A DNA stretch of 64,000 bases from Ursus arctos. Lineage: Eukaryota > Chordata > Mammalia > Carnivora > Ursidae. The notes beneath the pieces were generated by a model. That model saw nothing but the letters and a program-made list of their open reading frames with translations, was not told the DNA's origin and searched no databases. Of the stretch, positions 14,201 through 22,240 are shown in pieces. Positions within the stretch are counted from its first letter, which is position 1. Each line of letters opens with the position of its first letter. The stretch lies in contig NW_026623008.1 of NCBI RefSeq assembly GCF_023065955.2, positions 24,145,001-24,209,000 on the forward strand, in the 5' to 3' direction. A program made the position numbers and the translations under genes.

Positions 14201-15621
14201 GAGCCTTAAAAAGACTGTCGTCAAGAACTCAAGATCAGAGGGGCTGGGTAACACATTGTCTCCTACCGTGTCAGCCTCTGGGTATCCTTCTTCTCAGTGC
14301 CCCGTTGCTTCTCTGGACAAAGAAAGGGTCCGTCCCCTCCTCACCCTGCCCAAGGCAGCAGTGTAGGAACCACAGGGGACCTCCCAACAGCTTGGCACAG
14401 ACGGCACACAATGCCCAGGGCGCCCCAGAGCTGCCGGTGAGCTGTCCTTTCCCCCTAGTGCCATTTCCATCACCTCCATCCCAACTTTCAGCAGCTATGG
14501 TCAGGAAGAACACACCTTCTCCGGCAATGCTGCTAAGTCTGCCCCTGACCAAAGGGACACACCCCTCCGAATGCCATGAGCCCCTCGGAATATTCTCATG
14601 CCTTCCTTTGGCAGTGACTCCCTCCCCGCCCTCATTAAGACATGGCCCCTACCTCTGGACAGAGGGGCGTGCACCCCACCTGAAAGCCTCTCCCTGCCTC
14701 CTGACTTGATGGACAGCTCCCTTCCCCTCGCCGACTGCTCAGCCCCCAGCTCAAGCCCTCGGGCAGGGCGGGTGGCGGGTGCCTTCCCCCGCTCGTCTGG
14801 GCTTGCCGACGGCGACCGGTTACCAACCCGCCAGCCCTCACCTCTCTCTCGGTGCTGGGACACACACACGCACACGCCGCACCGAGGACCGTCTCTCCGG
14901 GCCGGCCACACGTGGGGTGGGGTCCAGTCCCCCGACCCGGGGCCCCTCCGCCGCAGCCCCTGCCCCGGCGGCCACGCCCCCGCGCTCACCCGCAGTCCGG
15001 GGCCGGGCACCAGCGGCAGTCGGGGTCCGAGGCCAGGTAGCGGCGCAGCATGAACTCCTCGTACTTGTGCATGAGCGGCGGGTCGGCGAGCAGCAGGCGG
15101 ATGTCGTGCGGGTTGAGTCGCTCGCTGCACTCGGGGCAGCTGATGGGCACCCGGCTCTCGCTGATCTCCAGGCGCAGGTAGTGGCGAAGGCAGTCTCGGC
15201 ACGAGCGGTGCGGACAGCTGAGGAGGCGCGGGGCCCGCTCGGGCGGCAGCCGCACCAGGCACAGCGGGCACTCCACCTCCTCCGGGCCGGGGCCGCCGCC
15301 CTCCGCCGCCTCCTCATCGTCGAACCCGGGCCCGGCCCCCGCCGCGGCCTCCGCCTCCGCCTCGGTGGCGGGCTCGGTGGGCAGCGCCTCGGGCGGCGGG
15401 GCCTGGGCCGCGGCCGGGACCGGGGCGGGCGGCGGCGGCGCTGCCGGGGGCGGCGGCTCGGCCTGCGGCTTGGCCCGGGCGCGGCGGCCGCGGGCCGAGG
15501 CGGAGAAGACGCTGTGGAAGGTGAGGCGCCGGCGCCGGCCGCCGCTGCGGCACTTGGGGTCGGGCGCGGCCGCGTGTAGAGATGTAGAGCGCGGCGACTC
15601 GGAGTCCTTCTCAGAGCCCAT
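231..15621 (-). CDS. RNF19B: RNF19B, RBR E3 ubiquitin ligase, coding exons 1-7 (3' end outside window)
   Basis: The coding sequence is split over seven exons at 15621-14990, 6665-6460, 5281-5137, 3306-3144, 2699-2585, 1546-1406 and 438-231, giving 536 complete codons plus two bases. The human protein is about 730 residues, so the C-terminal quarter lies left of the window. Domains in order are a Pro/Ala-rich N-terminus (about 1-110), RING1 (Cys118 to Cys165), a Cys/His-rich IBR (about 202-250), RING2 with the catalytic-type cysteine in GSCNHM (Cys301), and two hydrophobic membrane blocks (about 346-379 and 399-440). Family knowledge: RBR ligases take ubiquitin from an E2 onto the RING2 cysteine before passing it to substrate. 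RNF19B (also called NKLAM) is an ER or granule membrane ligase of lymphocytes and macrophages. All splice sites are GT/AG and all phases agree. No disabling change is seen, so I infer a functional gene. RNF19A is the close paralogue, but the N-terminus fits RNF19B. Confidence 0.97.
439..1405 (-). other. RNF19B intron 6
   Basis: This is A+T-rich intron. The part from about 1020 to 1140 resembles a MIR (AAATGGGGATAATAATAG, then AAAGCACTGTGCAGATATAAG). I see nothing else. Confidence 0.7.
1406..1546 (-). CDS. RNF19B: RNF19B coding exon 6: end of membrane block, start of tail
   Basis: The exon is 141 nt. It completes Gly421, encodes residues 422-467 and starts Val468. The hydrophobic block ends near VVPISLCR, followed by a glycine/cysteine cluster (GGGCG) and an acidic stretch (EFDEDDGP). 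The acceptor has a C-rich tract ending CCCCCAG and the donor is GTAAAG. Confidence 0.95.
1547..2584 (-). other. RNF19B intron 5 with MIR copies
   Basis: The intron holds a clear MIR at about 1965-2165 and a weaker MIR-like stretch at about 1715-1840. I see no exon or RNA gene. Confidence 0.7.
1965..2165 (+). repeat. MIR SINE
   Basis: The copy shows TAGTTGTTAAGAGCACAGGC, then ACCTTGGGCGAATTAC, GTGAGGATTAAATGAATTAA and CCTTAATAAATGTTAGTTAT in MIR order, nearly full length. MIRs are ancient and shared by all mammals. Confidence 0.8.
2585..2699 (-). CDS. RNF19B: RNF19B coding exon 5: basic loop and start of second membrane block
   Basis: The exon is 115 nt and encodes residues 383-420 plus one base of Gly421. 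A short basic loop ([14 protein letters not shown]) is followed by the second hydrophobic block beginning [15 protein letters not shown]. The acceptor ends TTGTTAG and the donor is GTAAGC. The reading phase continues exactly into exon 6. Confidence 0.95.
2700..3143 (-). other. RNF19B intron 4
   Basis: This is a short, A+T-rich intron with no repeat or other feature that I recognise. Confidence 0.6.
3144..3306 (-). CDS. RNF19B: RNF19B coding exon 4: first membrane segment
   Basis: The exon is 163 nt. It completes Ser328 and encodes residues 329-382. After a basic cluster (KKPWSRKKK) comes a hydrophobic block at about 346-379 rich in Gly, Ile and Val. This is the first of the two membrane-associated blocks that separate the RBR module from the cytosolic tail. 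The donor is GTAAGA directly after the Arg-Lys pair. Confidence 0.95.
3897..4090 (+). mobile_element. CAN-SINE (tRNA-Lys-derived), nearly full length
   Basis: It has the tRNA-like head GGGCGCCTGGGTGGCTCAG, a CT-rich middle, the AAATAAATAAATC tail motif and poly(A). It is flanked by a 15-bp target duplication, GATAAACAATTTTGA (3881-3895) and GATAAGCAATTTTGA (4092-4106), with one mismatch. Confidence 0.95.
4541..4746 (-). mobile_element. CAN-SINE, nearly full length
   Basis: It reads poly(T), TAAAGATTTTATTTATTTA, a body, then CCACCCAGGCGCCCC on the plus strand, so it is inverted. The 12-bp target duplication AGAAAGCATTCT is identical at 4529-4540 and 4747-4758. Confidence 0.95.
5137..5281 (-). 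CDS. RNF19B: RNF19B coding exon 3: RING2 (catalytic) domain
   Basis: The exon is 145 nt. It completes Ala280, encodes residues 281-327 and starts Ser328. It reads CPRC (Cys286, Cys289), then GSCNHMTC, then [12 protein letters not shown]. By analogy with HHARI and parkin, Cys301 in SCNHM is the cysteine that forms the ubiquitin thioester. It is intact here, which supports an active ligase. The acceptor is CCCCCTTAG and the donor is GTGAGA. Confidence 0.96.
5282..6459 (-). other. RNF19B intron 2
   Basis: This is A+T-rich unique sequence. A quasi-palindromic stretch at 6330-6380 (ACCAAGTATTTTTTGC and AGGAAATACTTGGT) could form a stem. I see no repeat family or gene. Confidence 0.6.
6460..6665 (-). 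CDS. RNF19B: RNF19B coding exon 2: IBR (in-between-RING) domain
   Basis: The exon is 206 nt. It completes Gly211, encodes residues 212-279 and gives the first base of Ala280. It holds most of the IBR zinc ligands in the order C-x2-C, C-x4-C, C-x4-C-x2-C, then His and Cys in WHPNQTC (Cys250). The upstream acceptor has a pyrimidine tract ending CCCATAG (minus strand) and the donor is GTATAAG. The phase joins exactly to exons 1 and 3. Confidence 0.96.
6806..6826. repeat. (CA)n microsatellite
   Basis: A short, slightly interrupted CA repeat of about 10 units in RNF19B intron 1. Confidence 0.8.
8590..8915 (+). repeat. LINE L2 3' fragment
   Basis: The order of motifs is that of the L2 3' end: GCCTTTGCATAATCTACTAC, GCCTAGAATGTTCTTTCC, then a late GGGTCTAGCATATTGG and GTTGAATGAATGA. 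It is old and diverged. Confidence 0.6.
9640..9676. repeat. (TTTA)n microsatellite
   Basis: About nine TTTA units. Translated, they give an artificial Leu-Phe-Ile-Tyr repeat that is not a protein. Confidence 0.9.
9990..10300 (+). repeat. LINE L2 fragment
   Basis: Contains AAGGCCCAGATCAAATATTA, CCTCTGTGAAGTCTTTCTTG and later CCCTGTCAAGAGG, in L2 order and sense. Diverged. Confidence 0.5.
11192..11217. repeat. (AG)n microsatellite
   Basis: About 13 uninterrupted AG dinucleotides in RNF19B intron 1. Confidence 0.9.
12182..12279 (-). mobile_element. CAN-SINE, 5'-truncated
   Basis: Poly(T), TAAGATTTTATTTATTTGAG and part of the body are present, but the tRNA-like head is missing. An 11-bp duplication CCTGCCAAATA flanks it at 12165-12175 and 12280-12290, so the truncation happened at insertion. 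Confidence 0.9.
12865..13060 (+). repeat. MIR SINE
   Basis: Shows CCACCACCCACTAGCTATAT, TTTCTCATCTGTAAAACTAA, TTGTAAGGATCAAATTAAAT and GTCTGGCACATGGATACTTG in MIR order. Confidence 0.75.
14990..15621 (-). CDS. RNF19B: RNF19B coding exon 1: N-terminus, RING1 and start of IBR
   Basis: This exon encodes residues 1-210 plus two bases of Gly211. The ATG at 15621-15619 is in a strong context, with G at -3 and G at +4, and opens [11 protein letters not shown] basic stretch is followed by a long Pro/Ala/Glu-rich low-complexity segment up to about residue 110. The RING1 ligands are Cys118, Cys121, Cys136, His138, Cys141, Cys144, Cys162 and Cys165. The first IBR cysteines are Cys202, Cys205 and Cys210. 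The donor is GTGAGC at 14989-14984. The exon lies in a CpG island, which explains the long antisense open frames over it. Confidence 0.97.
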
Positions 15622-15735
15622 GGCCCCCAGAGGCCGAGGAGCGAGGGGCGCCCAGCGCCTCCACAGCTCCCGCCTCAGCGCCCCCTCAACCGGCGCCGCG
15701 ACCGCCGCTGCCTCAGCCGCCCTCCCCGAGATAGA
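15622..15735 (-). other. RNF19B: RNF19B 5' untranslated region (extent estimated)
   Basis: This is GC-rich sequence between the start codon and the inferred start site. The upper limit is set about 25-30 bp downstream of the TATA-like motif near 15760-15767; there is no direct transcript evidence. No upstream ATG precedes the main start on the minus strand in the part I read. Confidence 0.5.
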
Positions 15736-15757
15736 AGCCGAGCGGCCGCGTCGAAGT

Positions 15758-15770
15758 GGTTATAAAGCCT
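15758..15770 (-). promoter_or_regulatory. TATA-like element of the RNF19B promoter
   Basis: On the minus strand this reads GGCTTTATAACC, a TATA-box variant about 140 bp upstream of the RNF19B ATG and inside the CpG island. A TATA-like element in a CpG-island promoter is a minority arrangement. Its position would place transcription start near 15730. The motif is nearly symmetric, reading TTATAAAG on the plus strand. Confidence 0.45.
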
Positions 15771-15939
15771 CCGCCCCTCGCGCCGCTGCCCACTGCGCAG
15801 ACGCTTCGCTGAGATACCTCACAACCCTCACCGCTCCCCACCCCGCGCGGAAGGGGGGGGTGCTGGGCGGGGCCGAGCGGGGTGGGGCCGGGCGTGCTGG
15901 GGCGGAGCTCCGCCTCCTCCTGGTCACGGGGTTCCAGGG

Positions 15940-15953
15940 CAGCCATTTTGAGG
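15940..15953 (-). promoter_or_regulatory. Possible YY1 site upstream of RNF19B
   Basis: The minus strand reads CTCAAAATGGCTGC, a good match to the YY1 core AAnATGGC. It lies about 200 bp upstream of the inferred start, in the CpG-island shoulder. This rests on motif matching alone. Confidence 0.35.
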
Positions 15954-18950
15954 AGGCGCTAATCCAACTGCTTTTCTTGGCCCCCTCCCCCAATTCCGTC
16001 AGCCCGAGCGCTTGCATCTCCGAGGTGCAGTTTTCGGTTTGCCTTTCCTCACGGATAGGCTGATTGCCCCTTATAGCAAATGATACGGAGGTTACTTCAG
16101 CTGTAGAACATAGGCGAGGAGAGATCACATGGTGATTCCCAACTGGTCCACCTTCCAACACTTCTGCTGTTGAAGTTAACAGCATTAATTAATAAAGAAT
16201 ATAGTCATTCATTAAGTATCTACAAAGTGGAGGCATTACTAGATAAGACAGACAGGACCTCCTATCTGCAAGGGATTTACAGAATAAAGCCCAAATTCCT
16301 TCATCTAGCATTCCGTGCTATGAGCTAATAAACTGTATTGCCAGGCCTACTGCCCCCCACAACCCCACCATCCTGGTAGCTTGGCTATTTCAAATTTGTG
16401 GAAGGAGGCCGAGCACCCTTTTTTCCTCTGGAAGTGTCTTTCTTGTGCTCTAGGCAGGCTCCCTGATGGGAGGCAAGGGTGCAGCTACAACAGCAACAGA
16501 AATGGTCCATTAGGGTTAGGTTCAGTAGCACATAGCCAAAGAAAAAAAGTTACAATAGAAATTTCTTTCTTTCTTTCCTTCTTTTTTTAAGATTTTATTT
16601 ATTTATTTGACAGAGAGAGCACAAGTAGGGGGAGCAGATATGGGGCTCAATCCCAGGACCCTGGGATCATGACCCCAGCCCAAGGCAGCCGCTTAACTGA
16701 CTGAGCCACTCAGGCACCTGGAAATTTATTTCTCTCTTCACAAAAAAGAAGTCCAGAGGTAGGCAGTCCAGGCCTGCTCTGCTACACTCAGCACTTGGTT
16801 TCCAATCTTAAGGTTACCTCATTATGTTCCACCTTTGGAAATAGGGAGGAGAAAGGGGGAAAGTGCACCCTTTTCTTTTTAAGAGATTGCCTTGGAAGTC
16901 CCACACATTTTTGCTTACATCTCATCAGCCGAAACATCGTCCCATGGCTATACCAAGAAATATAGTCTTTTAACTAGACACAACGTGCCCAGCTAAAAAC
17001 AGGGCTCTGTGATTAATAGAGAGTGGTAGAGTGAATAGTGGAAGGTACCAGGTGTCTTTCTCAGGGGTGGCATGTAAAACTATGAGAAAGGTCCCCAGGA
17101 ATAAGCCGTGAGAAACTTCAAACTTTTGAGGTGAAACAGTGGAAGAGGAGCCAGCAAAGGGAACTAAGAAACAGGGGCTGTGAGAGGAGAAAACCCAGGC
17201 AGGTGTGATGTCACAGACACCAAGATAAAATGTTTCCGGGGGGAGTGGTCAGTTGTGACAAATGCTGCTGAGAAATCAGGAAAGAATAGAGAAGTGACCA
17301 CTGGATATGGCAAAACCATAAGGAGGGGGAATGTTCTCCTCAAAGAAGGAGGTTTGATACTGGATGGCTAAAACAATTAATTTCTATCTATTGGTCAGAA
17401 TAGGCAAGGCTTTGCTGTGGTAACAAACAGCCCAAATAGCTCAATGGCTTACATAACAATGGTCTATTTTTTCTCACCCAAGCAACGCCTGATACGGATC
17501 AAGGCACTTGTGAAGATACATATCCTCTGCTCCACTGGGTAACTCAGAGGTCCAGGCTCTTCCATCCTCACCTCCACACCCTCCACACAAGGCTTTCAGG
17601 ATAGCCTCTATAAGGGAAAGGTTGCTGGAAGGTTGCACACTGACAATTAAATACTCCAGCCTGGTAATGGCACTCATTACTTCCCTTCAGACTATTACCT
17701 GGAATTTGTCATACGAGCCGAATCGACCTGCAAGGGAGGCAGGGGATTGTAGAGGGGAGCCATGGACTAGTTAGTAAGCAATATGATCAAAGCCACAGTT
17801 CCCTGTCGTTATTTTTTACTCTATCCTTAGTGCCAAATGTCCTGATCAGCTGCAGGGCCCCCTTCGAGAAGGTGTGTGCCCAGAGTGGGGACGAAGGGTG
17901 GAGGAGAGGGCTGCCTTGTTCCTTGGGTCAGATTGTGTTGAAGGAGATGGGGACCCCTGATTCCAGGCAGGCCCAGATGGCTTTTAGGTGCTTCTCCCTG
18001 CGCAGCTGTCAGAATCCAAGCTTGCTGAAAAGCTCAACACGCTGAATGTTTGCTTGTCTTGGCACTGGCACCCAAACAAACTGCCTCAGCTCAAAGCTGC
18101 CACCGTCAGTGATTTGGCAGAAAGCTGATTTCTCATAAATGCCACTGAACTTCGCAATGGCCCCATTGCTACTGGGTTTTCTTCCCTCCTGGATCCATCA
18201 CCCTTGAATCGAGGGACTAAAGCAATTCCTCCCACGTTGTTTTTTTTTTTTCCATGTCCCCACTTGGTAGAAACTGAGTAGTGACTCAGGGAGATGGCAT
18301 GAGAGAAAGAAGGATTCTTACTCATCTATTCACCCGTTCAGTAAACATTTGGGATACTTTGTGCTAGGCTGTTTGTCAGACACAAGGGTCATGGAGATGA
18401 ACAACGTAGCCTGATGAGGGTTACAGACAAGTAAGCAGGTCATTGGGATACTAGATGACAAAGACATGTACAAAAAGGAAGGCACGTACGGAGGAAGGCG
18501 TGGCAAGCCTTGTGGTCAGGGATGGCTTTCTGAGGAAGAGCCCTTTGAGCTGGGTCTCCAAGGATGAGTAGGAGTTGACACTTGTAAGTAGGGGAAGGGA
18601 CAGAGGGAGCCCGGAGGAGAGGCCCAGGAGGAGACACAGGACTGGTCTGAGGAAGTGTGGGCAGCAGGGTGTGACAGGAGTAGAGAATGTCTGAAAGGAT
18701 GTGAGAGAGAAGAAAGAATGGAAGGTTTTTGTGTTAGGACTCCAGCAGATGCGAGGAAAAGGAGCCCAACATGAACTAGCCTATGCCAAAAGAGTATGTT
18801 TTTTGGCTCATGCAACCCTTGGAGACAAGTACTACAGCACCTGGGCCCAAGGACCAGCTACACCTGGGAGCCACCTGCCCTCCTCCAGCTTTCAACTTTG
18901 CTTGTCTGCCTGGCAGCTCTTCGTCCTCCTTCCCCTACTTCTTCTTCTTT
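15954..18950. other. Intergenic stretch upstream of RNF19B
   Basis: Apart from the CAN-SINE at 16571-16720, this holds weakly MIR- or L2-like remnants and unique sequence. No gene is supported. The short open frames have no recognisable domain. Confidence 0.6.
16571..16720 (-). mobile_element. CAN-SINE
   Basis: Inverted copy with TAAGATTTTATTTATTTATT at its tail end and TGAGCCACTCAGGCACC at its head end. The flanking duplication is GAAATTTCTTTCT (16558-16570) and GAAATTTATTTCT (16721-16733), with one mismatch. The tail has grown into a TTTC-rich run. Confidence 0.9.
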
Positions 18951-19145
18951 GAATTGTGGTAAAGCGTACATTACATAAAATACCATTGTAACCAATCTGA
19001 AGTGTGTGATTCAGTGACATTAAGTAGATTCACATTGTTTGTGCAACTTTCACCACCATCCCTCTCCAGAACTTCTTTCTCTCTCAGACTGAAACCCTGT
19101 ACCTATGAAACAATAGCCCTCTCTGCTCCCTACTTTTGGTTTTTC
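18950..19145 (+). repeat. LINE-1 3' fragment (old)
   Basis: Contains GAATTGTGGTAAAGCGTACA, TTCAGTGACATTAAGTAGAT, TTGTGCAACTTTCACCACCA and TCCAGAACTTCTTTCTC, a series typical of the 3' region of old mammalian L1 elements. Confidence 0.65.
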
Positions 19146-20063
19146 AGACCACTTGCCTCTCCAGGCTGGAACTGTGCCCAACAGCAATCCCCAGCTCACG
19201 CCTCCTAGCTTCCTCACCAGAGAGATGAGAAATTCTCTTCCCTTTGTTCCAAATCCCCCAAATCCTTCAGGAAGATTCTGATTGACCAGGCTTGGTCACA
19301 TGCTGACTCACACCCTTAATCAGGGGGAAGGGGGTGTCAAAATTGATAGATCCCACCTGGACCATATGGTTGGACCAGGAGAGGAGCAATTCTTGTGTTT
19401 CCAGAAGAAGGGAGGGGCCAAACATGACCAAGTGAAATACGAACCCTTCACCAGAGATAGGTTGGGGCCAGGTCACCAGAAGCCTTGAGCACCAGGACCT
19501 CAGCTTTTATTCTGTTGGGTACTGGGGCACTGTAGGAACCAAGCTGGTCTGCAAAATCTGCTCTTTCTTTACTTGAGGCTCTATTTTTGAGCTTTCTCTT
19601 GCCTTTCAAGGTTGCTCTGAAAACTAATTTCAATCAGATGTCACCTGAATACTGACTGGGCCCCAGCTCCTTCCCCTGGCCTCAGAAGTGACCTCTACCT
19701 CTTATGACCCCTACTCTTGTCCTCTGGATCAAGAGTGGTGAATGTCACAAGTCGAATCTGGGTCACCTCCTGTCTCTGGGTTTCCTAGCCCTCCCTTCTC
19801 CCCACCTGCTTCAGTGAATGGCCTCCCCATTCACCTGGAAGTTCTCCTGCCCCTGACCTGCCCTCCAACCCCCACATCCAAGTCCAGTTTACCTCTCAAG
19901 TGCTTACAGAACCTTACCCGGCTACAGGCCTTGTTATGTCTCTTGCCTGGACTCTGGCCCCAGCTCCTCAATTGCTCTCTTTTGTGATGCCACCAGCTCA
20001 TGTCAATGCCTTCTACAGTTCCCACTGTCAGCCCCATCTCCTTCCATGCCTCTTAGAATAGAG
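19146..20063. other. Intergenic stretch
   Basis: From about 19750 to 20040 the sequence is weakly L2-like. Nothing else is recognised. Confidence 0.5.
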
Positions 20064-20080
20064 CCACTTGGCCTTTTCTT

Positions 20081-20186
20081 TTTTTTTTTTTTTTAAAGTA
20101 ATCTCTACACCCAACACGGGGATTGAATTCATGACCCCAAGATCAAAAGTCACATGCTCTACCAACTGAGCCAGCCACGCGCCCCC
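20081..20186 (-). mobile_element. CAN-SINE part of a U6-SINE chimera (short type)
   Basis: On the minus strand it starts GGGGGCGCGTGGCTGGCTC, continues through a tRNA-like body to GGGTGTAGAGATTACTTTA and ends in poly(A). It is a short type without the CT-rich segment. Its head abuts a U6 sequence, and the pair shares one duplication: CCACTTGGCCTTTTCTT beginning at 20064 and CCACTGGGCCTTCTT at 20301-20315. Confidence 0.92.
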
Positions 20187-20300
20187 TAAAAAATGGAACA
20201 CTTTACAAATTTGCATGTCATCCTTGCGCAGGGGTCATGCTAATCTTCTCTGTATTGTTCCAATTTCAGTGTATGTGCTGCCAAAGCGGGCATGCGGGCA
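20187..20300 (-). pseudogene. U6 snRNA retropseudogene fused 5' to a CAN-SINE
   Basis: The minus strand follows U6 snRNA end to end: CGCTTTGGCAGCACATACAC, then ATTGGAACAATACAGAGAAG, ATTAGCATGACCCCTGCGCA, AGGATGACATGCAAATTTGT and a 3' end TTCCATTTTTTA. Functional U6 is part of the spliceosome, but this copy has many substitutions and a small duplication at its 5' end (GCGGGCAT repeated). I see no PSE or TATA box upstream. The same target duplication encloses U6 and SINE, so I infer a single L1-driven template-switch insertion. Confidence 0.93.
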
Positions 20301-20315
20301 CCACTGGGCCTTCTT

Positions 20316-21640
20316 GATGTTATCTAAACATGCCCCAAATTACCAAGTTTCGTCTCCTTTGCAAATGCTGGTCCCTCTGCCTGTTATGCCTTTCCTATCT
20401 CCCTTCACTTGGCGTAATCACATGCATACTTCCAAGCTCATTTCCATAGTCCCACCCCCCTTCCTCCAGTTAGCCCCGCACCCTCCCACCTTTGTGTCTC
20501 CAGGGCACAATGGGGATAACTCTAGTGTCACATCTATTACTAGGATGACCACATAATTTACTGTGCAAACCAGGACACTTCTGAGAATGAAAGCAACTGC
20601 TATGATTAATTGCCCTGGTTCAACAGGTGTCAGCTGCCCTGTTCTGGGCAAAGTAGGAGACATGGTCACCCACCTACGCCCAGCACCATTGTACACCCTG
20701 GCACTTAGTGATTTCATTTATCTTGTTCGTATCTCTCAGCCCTTTTAGACAGCACTGTTATCTCCCGTTTTTAAGATGAAAAGATGGAGCCTCAGAGAGG
20801 GAAGAGACTTGTGGTCATCCAGCCAGAAGGAGGCAAAGCCGGCCTGGGAAGCCAGATCATTCGATTCTAAACTCTGGACTCATCTGACTCTAGAGTCATT
20901 GTATACTCCCACACTTGACCCTCTCATACCAGAGTCTTATTGTCTAGGTTGGTCTTGTGTGATCCCTCCAGATGAGGGAGGAAGGTAGTAGAAATGGTGT
21001 CTTACTCATCTTGTGCACCAGCCCCGCTCAGGGCATGTTTGTTACCTAGATGACCTCTTGAGGATAGAACTGTGGGTCTCATCTTAACATCTGTGTCCCC
21101 CTCCACACCTAGTACCTAGCACAGGACTCGCCATGCATCTATTCACTTAAGAAACATTTATCAAGCACCTACTGTGTGCCAGTACTGTGTTGGTGATACA
21201 ATGATGAGCAAAAAGACGAGGTCCTGGTTCTCATGGAGCCTACGGTACAAAAAAGATCACAAATATACAGGTGCCAATCGGGATAAATGCTGAGGGAAAA
21301 TACTAGATATTGAGGTTTAAGAAATATTGTGGAGGTAAATTTAATAGGTTTCAGTCATAGATTTGATGGGGGACAGCAAGACGGACATGGCTATCAGATT
21401 TTTTCCACAATGGTGTTTGAATCTTCCCCGCTTCCAGCCAGGTTAACTGATGTGCCCAAAGCTGCAAGATCCTGGCAAGTAACAGAAACCTGCTTCAGCC
21501 AGTCCTGACAAAGCTGGCCTTCAGGTAGCGCGGTAGGAAGGGGGACAGATGGCGCAAGGCAGGAGAGAAGCGGAGAAGGGATGTGTTCACGGAGACAATG
21601 ATCAGACCTCAGCTGCAGTGAGGATCGCGGCGAGAAGCCA
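20316..21640. other. Intergenic stretch
   Basis: A reverse MIR/L2-like stretch lies at about 20740-20870 and an L2-like piece at about 21130-21260 (CACCTACTGTGTGCCAGTAC). No gene is seen. Confidence 0.55.
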
Positions 21641-22240
21641 GGCACCTGGCAGCGTTTTACAGGGCAGGGGGAGCTCGGCCCCCGCCCTACCCTGCCCTGC
21701 GCTGGGCCAGAGCATCCCCTCCGAGGGGAACGCGGGAGGGGCTGCTCCAGGCCTGGAAACCCGAGCAGCCGGGCAGGAGCAGCTGCGGGACCACCAATCG
21801 GGCTGCGCCTGGTGGCGGCGCCACGTGACCGGCCTCCTTCCCCACCCCCTTTTCCGGCCTTCCAGGGAAGACGGGCATCCCCGCCACCCTGCCGCCCCCG
21901 CCCCTCGCGTGCCGCAGAGGCGCGGGAGGGCTCAGAGGCGAGGGGCCGGGGATTCCGCCGCAGTCTGCAGCGGCGTGGGGGTGGGGAAGGGGAGGAGGCG
22001 AGCACTTTGCAGCCGCAGCGCCTGCAAGTGTTTTCCGTCAAGGTCAAGCGTACCCATCCATTCCTGGGCAACGCAGTCTCTGGAATCCCTCCCTTGCCAC
22101 CCCCCCCCCGCCCCCGGGCATTCCCACCGCCGCTGTCACGCGCCTGGCCGCAGCATCCCTGGCTCTCCTGGACCACTGCCTTAGCCCCTCGCTGGGCTTT
22201 CTGCGGGGATAGCCGGGGGGGGGGGGGGGGGGGCGGATGG
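21640..22240. promoter_or_regulatory. Orphan CpG-rich block, possible promoter or enhancer
   Basis: This G+C-rich stretch has frequent CpG and lies about 6 kb upstream of RNF19B. It contains a CCAAT-type motif (ACCAATCGG, about 21793-21801) and an E-box/USF-type motif (CCACGTGACC, 21821-21830) 20-30 bp apart. It also has a C10 run at 22100-22109 and a G19 run at 22215-22233. Open frames on both strands are proline- and arginine-rich and match no family I know. A non-coding transcript start, an alternative RNF19B promoter or an enhancer are all possible. Confidence 0.5.

Larger units (their letters stand above)
6666..14989 (-). other. RNF19B intron 1 (8.3 kb)
   Basis: This large first intron contains L2 pieces (about 8590-8915 and 9990-10300), a 5'-truncated CAN-SINE (12182-12279), a MIR (12865-13060) and microsatellites at 6806-6826, 9640-9676 and 11192-11217. 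The G+C content climbs sharply from about 14250 toward the CpG island. I see no embedded gene or RNA. Confidence 0.75.
14750..15920. promoter_or_regulatory. CpG island over the RNF19B promoter and exon 1
   Basis: The stretch is strongly G+C-rich with dense CpG and covers the 5'UTR, exon 1 and about 300 bp upstream. An NRF1-like element (ACTGCGCAGAC) sits near 15791-15802. Long open frames on the plus strand here, of 266 and 232 codons, are products of G+C bias. Confidence 0.85.

Noticed and set aside
14779..16063. Long open frames (up to 266 codons) on the plus strand over RNF19B exon 1
   Set aside because: They are antisense to a real exon in a CpG island, consist of Arg/Gly/Pro/Ala repeats and match no family. 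G+C-rich sequence lacks stop codons by chance.
20187..20300. Functional U6 snRNA gene
   Set aside because: Many substitutions, a duplicated 5' segment, no upstream promoter elements and a retrotransposition signature.
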